Part shown: positions 57,508 through 64,000 of the stretch, in pieces
Layout of the letters: the number at the start of each line of letters is the position of its first letter
How positions within the stretch are numbered: the first letter of the stretch is position 1
DNA from: Paraburkholderia fungorum
GTDB taxonomy: Bacteria; Pseudomonadota; Gammaproteobacteria; Burkholderiales; Burkholderiaceae
Direction of reading: 5' to 3'
NCBI RefSeq assembly: GCF_003610895.1
Contig: NZ_MCAS01000011.1
Location: forward strand, 1-64,000
DNA: 64,000 nucleotides
Position numbers and translations under genes: made by a program
The notes under the pieces: generated by a model
What the model saw: the letters and a program-made list of their open reading frames with translations, nothing else
The model's database searches: none
What the model was told of the DNA's origin: nothing

Positions 57508-57564
57508 GCGTGGCCGGCGATGCCGCTCGCATAGTCTGAGCGGCCGGTTTCACACGTCAAGCGA

Positions 57565-57593
57565 AAGCCGGGGATGCGTCCCCGGCTTTTCTG
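57565..57593 (+). terminator. Rho-independent terminator after the MXKDX gene
   Basis: The perfect stem AAGCCGGGGA / TCCCCGGCTT, loop TGCG, is followed by TTCTGTT. It ends the DUF1223 to MXKDX operon. Confidence 0.85.
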
Positions 57594-57873
57594 TTGCATG
57601 TACGCAAAAAGTTACGATTCTTTCAAGCGACGCGGTGGACGCTTACTGCATAATGCGGCGTCGCGCCCGATGTTTAGCGCGTGTCAGCCGTGGGTCGATT
57701 CCTTGCGACCGCCACGGCGTTGTGGCCCCATTGGCCATCTATCGTCTTTCCGTTCCACCGACATGTCCGCCAGCCTCGCCCGTCAGACCGCATCGCCGAT
57801 GCGGTGTCCGCCATCCCGCCACCGGGTTTTCAGCGGGGGCGCAGCACCTCGAGCGGCTTGGGCGGGCTAACGC
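57594..57873. other. Intergenic region, no supported gene
   Basis: 280 bp. Two forward frames stay open here, but they lack a ribosome-binding site and have implausible Arg/Pro/Ser-rich composition. The region probably contains the promoter of the EamA gene. Confidence 0.4.
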
Positions 57874-58803
57874 ATGTCGCCGCAGCTCCCAAGCCGTTTC
57901 CCGCGTGGTTTTCCGATCCGTTTGCCGCAGTCCCGCAACGGCCAGATCGCGCTCGCGCTCACTGTCGTTTATCTCGTCTGGGGCTCGACCTATCTCGCCG
58001 TGCATGTCGCACTCGGCTCGTTTCCGCCGCTGCTGCTCTCGGGGTTGCGTAATCTGTTTGCCGGGGTAGGGCTCTTCATTTTCGCGGCGCGCCGCAATCC
58101 GGTTTGGCCGACTGCGGGCGAAATCCGCAATGCGGGCCTGGTCGGCACGATGCTGGTCGGCTTGTCGAGCGGCATGCTGGCCTATGGCATGCGCACGGTC
58201 GGCACCGGCACCGCGGCCGTGATGGTGGCGACGGTGCCGCTGTTCGCGACGGTGATCGCGGCGGTGGCGGGGCGCAAGATCGGCCGCGGCGAGTGGTTCG
58301 CGGTCGGCCTCGGGCTGGTGGGCATCGCGATCCTGAGTCACGGCGACAGCGCCCCGGGATCGGCGGGCGGTAGTCTCGCCATTCTGTGCGGTGCGCTTTT
58401 CTGGGCCGGCGGCGCGCATCTGGCCGGCCGGCTGAAGCTGCCGTCGGACCTGTTTCTATCGACGTCGCTGCAGATCGGCCTCGGCGGCGCGATGTCGACG
58501 ATGGTCGCCTGGGTGTCCGGCGAGCGGATGATGGACGTGCATTTTCTGCCGGTGCTGGCTTTCGTCTACCTCATGCTGATCGGGACGATGGCCGCCTACG
58601 TCGCGTACGGTTTCCTGATCCGGCATACGAGTCCGATTATCGCCAGCAGCTGCATGTACGTGAATCCGGTGGTCGCGGTGGCGCTCGGCGCGTTGTTGCT
58701 CGGCGAGCCGGTCACGCATTCCACGGTCATCGCGACGATTGTGATTCTGGCCAGCGTGGGCCTGTCTTTCTGGTTCGACTACCGGAAGAAGGGGCTCGCC
58801 TGA
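57874..58803 (+). CDS. EamA-family (DMT) transporter, YedA-like
   Basis: A 309-aa membrane protein with about ten hydrophobic segments in two EamA repeats. It has LTVVYLVWGSTYLAVHVAL at TM1, the first-repeat segment SSGMLAYGMRTVGTGTAAVMVATVPLF, and IASSCMYVNPVVAVALGALLLGEPV in the second. It resembles YedA-type exporters of amino acids or metabolites. The first 23 residues are hydrophilic. The ribosome-binding site is weak, so the start is not firm. Confidence 0.88.
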   Translation: MSPQLPSRFPRGFPIRLPQSRNGQIALALTVVYLVWGSTYLAVHVALGSFPPLLLSGLRNLFAGVGLFIFAARRNPVWPTAGEIRNAGLVGTMLVGLSSGMLAYGMRTVGTGTAAVMVATVPLFATVIAAVAGRKIGRGEWFAVGLGLVGIAILSHGDSAPGSAGGSLAILCGALFWAGGAHLAGRLKLPSDLFLSTSLQIGLGGAMSTMVAWVSGERMMDVHFLPVLAFVYLMLIGTMAAYVAYGFLIRHTSPIIASSCMYVNPVVAVALGALLLGEPVTHSTVIATIVILASVGLSFWFDYRKKGLA

Positions 58804-58911
58804 GCAGAGACGGCGGCGGGCTTGTGTTGCCCGTCGCCGGTTCTCCGGTCTTTGGGTTTCAGCGTTCCGCCGCTCAGCATGCTGTCGCCACCTGCGCGTC
58901 TCGCTGCTGCT

Positions 58912-62039
<3,128 letters not shown>

Positions 62040-62191
62040 TAGGCCTATGAACCCAGGCCTATAAACCCGCGTGCCAGCGCGAGTGCGTGGCTTGCGGTAC
62101 ATGCCAGCGAGCCAGTCGCTAGAAGGACCATGCGGCGATTCACTTAAGTGGATTGCCGCTTTCCTTGTTTGTTGTTCGCGTGGCTCGCAAT

Positions 62192-62225
62192 AAAAAAAGC
62201 CCGCCGCGGTTTCCCGCGACGAGCC
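62192..62225 (-). terminator. Rho-independent terminator after the entericidin gene
   Basis: On the minus strand an eleven-pair stem GCTCGTCGCGG-GAAA-CCGCGGCGGGC (two G-T pairs) with a GAAA tetraloop is followed by seven T. It is 70 bases past the entericidin stop codon. Confidence 0.85.
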
Positions 62226-62295
62226 ATGGAGATCCGGCATCTCAAGAGACCCAAGGCGCCGTAAGGCGCCAGGAAGTCGTTGAGTTGCCGCCAGC

Positions 62296-62430
62296 CTATT
62301 TGGCCTGATCGGCCGAATTGGTGATGGCGTTACCACCCTTCGAAATATCCTGCCCGGCTCCCGCCACCGTGTTGCAACCCGCGAGTGCCGCTGTCCCCGC
62401 AATGAGAAGCAAAGCGATCAGTCGATTCAT
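62296..62430 (-). CDS. Entericidin A/B family lipoprotein
   Basis: Start at MNRLIALLLI (62430), with AAGGAG upstream. A 44-aa lipoprotein with lipobox ALAGC followed by NTVAGAGQDISKGGNAITNSA, the entericidin signature. In E. coli the pair EcnA/EcnB acts as an antidote/toxin lipoprotein linked to stationary phase. Here only one member is present, so the toxin role is uncertain. Confidence 0.9.
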   Translation of the reverse strand: MNRLIALLLIAGTAALAGCNTVAGAGQDISKGGNAITNSADQAK

Positions 62431-62662
62431 GAGAGTTCTCCTTGTCGAGAATGCATCGGTTGACGTGCCATTCTTTAAGGGCACGCGCTAGCGTGGCTAG
62501 CTGTCGTCCGACCGCGGCGTGCGCCAGTCGATCCGGTCTGATTGCATGTTAAAAAAAGGGCGGGGGCCGCGCTGTCAGTTGCGCTGCGATTTTGTTGTAG
62601 GCGTGCTCCCGTGTTTGCGTCGGCGCACTCCTACACGGGCTGCTCCAATGTGCCGTAGGGCC

Positions 62663-64000
62663 TTACTGGACAGGTGTTTTCGACGAAGACGACGCAGGCA
62701 GATCCAGCGACGGTGTTGCCGTGCTGACACTGGGCATCACCACACGAATGTCGGTGCCGCCCGGCACGCCGCGTTGAATGTCGAAGCGCCCGCCGTGCGC
62801 GGCGACCCGCTGGCGCATGCCGAGCAGCCCGTGAGTATGGGTGCGCTTCAGATCGGCCGGCGTGATGCCGACGCCGTTGTCCGCGATATGCAGCGCCACC
62901 TGGCCATCGCCGACCTGCAGCGCGATCGATACCTTCGAAGCTCGCGCGTACTTGGCGGCATTCGTGAGCGACTCCTGCGCGACGCGAAAGAGTGCGATCT
63001 CGGTTTGCTCGTCGAGCTGGACATCGTCGGCGGGCAAATGCGATTCGAGCGTCCAGTTGTTGCGCTGTGCGGCTTCGTCGGCGAGCGTGCGCAGCGCGGT
63101 GACGAGGCCGAAGTTCGTCAGCACGGTGGGTCGCATGTCTTCGATGATGCGGCGCTTCAGGGCGATGCCCTGGTCGAGATTGGCGAGTGCGCGCTTCAGT
63201 TTCTCCGCGATGTCCGGCTCGTTGTCTTTCAGCTTGCGGTGGGCCCAGGCGACATCCATTTTGCTGGCGGTCAGAATGGCCCCGAGTTCGTCGTGCAGTT
63301 CGCGCGCGAGCTGGGTCTTCTCGTTTTCGCTGACGGCCTGCAAGTGCCAGCCTAGTGCTTCGAGTTGACGCGTGCGTTCATTGACGAGCTGGTCGAGTTC
63401 TTCCTGTTGGGTGATCAGTTGACGCTGCACGCGCGCCTGCCGGTCCATCTGGATGCCGAGATTGCGAAACAGCAGGATGAACAGCACGATGTTCAGCGCG
63501 GATAGCCCGGCCGCGCACAGCGTGGAGATACGCTGGTCGGCGCGGCTTGCATCGAGTGCGTGCTGCGCGCGGCGTTCCTCGTTGTCGCGCAGCAAAGTGA
63601 GCGTGCTATCAACCAGCGTGGCATCGGCGGGATTGGCCGCGCTCGCGCTGCCGCAGGCGGCGAGATCGAGCGGATGCGGCGCGGCGCGTTGCACCGCAGC
63701 AGCCCCCGCTCCGATACGCGCCTCGATCAGCGCGACGATCTGCGTGAAACTCGCGAGTTCGGCGCTGTCTGCGTTGCCGCTGCGGTAGAACCTGCCGAGC
63801 TGTTGTTCGTTCTGCCGGATCTGCGCGGCGCTCGCGCAGAAACCCTGAGCGGACACATCCCGCTTCGTCAGAAGAAAATCGCTTTGGTACGCGCTCAGGC
63901 GGGATAGCTGGCTTGCGAGCGTGCTCAATTGCACGGTGACGCCGCGTGCTTCGAGCGCCGTTTCGTACTCCGCGGCAATCCGCTCGCGCGCGGTTTCGAG
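62663..64000 (-). CDS. Sensor histidine kinase, NarL/UhpB type, N-terminus outside window
   Basis: The frame is open from the stop at 62663 through the right edge. A GTG at 63934 is internal to the frame and the upstream codons read on without a stop. Visible: a periplasmic helical region with three Cys, a membrane segment (LCAAGLSALNIVLFILLF), a coiled coil, the HisKA_3 phosphorylation site ELARELHDELGAILTASK, and a HATPase_c domain with NAAKYARAS, ADNGVGI and THGLLGMRQRV. The partner response regulator is not in view. The missing N-terminus should contain the first membrane span. Confidence 0.9.
   Translation of the reverse strand, partial: LETARERIAAEYETALEARGVTVQLSTLASQLSRLSAYQSDFLLTKRDVSAQGFCASAAQIRQNEQQLGRFYRSGNADSAELASFTQIVALIEARIGAGAAAVQRAAPHPLDLAACGSASAANPADATLVDSTLTLLRDNEERRAQHALDASRADQRISTLCAAGLSALNIVLFILLFRNLGIQMDRQARVQRQLITQQEELDQLVNERTRQLEALGWHLQAVSENEKTQLARELHDELGAILTASKMDVAWAHRKLKDNEPDIAEKLKRALANLDQGIALKRRIIEDMRPTVLTNFGLVTALRTLADEAAQRNNWTLESHLPADDVQLDEQTEIALFRVAQESLTNAAKYARASKVSIALQVGDGQVALHIADNGVGITPADLKRTHTHGLLGMRQRVAAHGGRFDIQRGVPGGTDIRVVMPSVSTATPSLDLPASSSSKTPVQ

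Noticed and set aside
57635..58069. A forward frame of 144 codons before the EamA gene
   Set aside because: It overlaps the start of the EamA gene out of frame, lacks a ribosome-binding site and has no plausible composition.

Overview
The window reads as a chromosomal segment of a Paraburkholderia/Burkholderia-type betaproteobacterium. It is GC-rich and carries a complete box (benzoyl-CoA epoxidation) cluster of the P. xenovorans kind. It also carries Burkholderiaceae-typical small lipoproteins (DUF2844/DUF3443, MXKDX-repeat protein, entericidin), an OmpC-type porin and a dispersed hairpin repeat common in this group. Gene density is normal. Only one mobile element, an IS30-family transposase cut by the left edge, is visible.

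Layout. 1-0.9 kb: end of an IS30 element abutting a hairpin repeat. 1.0-5.0 kb: a small unknown protein and two tandem chemoreceptors with a FliA-like promoter; the first has every residue of the PctA-type amino-acid-binding motif. 5.1-7.7 kb: a Tat-exported phospholipase C and a small lipoprotein. 7.8-13.3 kb: RidA, an IclR regulator, a SelA/DgaE-like PLP lyase, a porin and a GntP-family permease, probably a catabolic unit for an amino-sugar acid or hydroxy-amino acid. 13.4-23.8 kb: the box cluster (hydrolase, benzoate-CoA ligase, boxD, DUF4863 on one strand; boxR, boxC, boxB, boxA on the other). Together these turn benzoate into benzoyl-CoA, its 2,3-epoxide, the ring-opened semialdehyde and 3,4-dehydroadipyl-CoA. 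23.9-32.3 kb: reductive pyrimidine degradation (RutR-like TetR, amidohydrolase, PreT, PreA, NCS1 permease, dihydropyrimidinase). 32.6-34.9 kb: a cystine-type ABC transporter.

35.2-37.3 kb: leuA of the long type, preceded by a leucine-rich leader ORF and a terminator hairpin, i.e. a leucine attenuator. 37.4-45.8 kb: a lipobox-bearing methyltransferase-like protein, a CadD-like transporter, an orphan HMW1C-type N-glycosyltransferase, the DUF3443/DUF2844 pair and bamC. 45.8-46.2 kb: a noncoding stretch with a sigma-54 promoter and a strong terminator, probably a small RNA gene. 46.3-53.6 kb: EamA exporter, L-lactate permease, small lipoproteins, thiC with its TPP riboswitch, and rnk. 54.1-57.6 kb: an operon with a DUF1223 thioredoxin-like protein, a cytochrome b, a Tat/lipoprotein molybdopterin reductase and a methionine-rich MXKDX protein. 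It resembles the MsrP/MrpX type of oxidant-scavenging system. 57.9-64 kb: EamA transporter, FadH with a repeat-encoded insert, DUF4397 lipoprotein, entericidin, and a NarL-type sensor kinase cut by the right edge.

The points most worth following up are the leuA attenuator, the Met-rich/molybdoenzyme operon, the sigma-54 small RNA, the orphan HMW1C enzyme and the RidA/PLP-lyase cluster. All calls come from reading the sequence; no database search was run.
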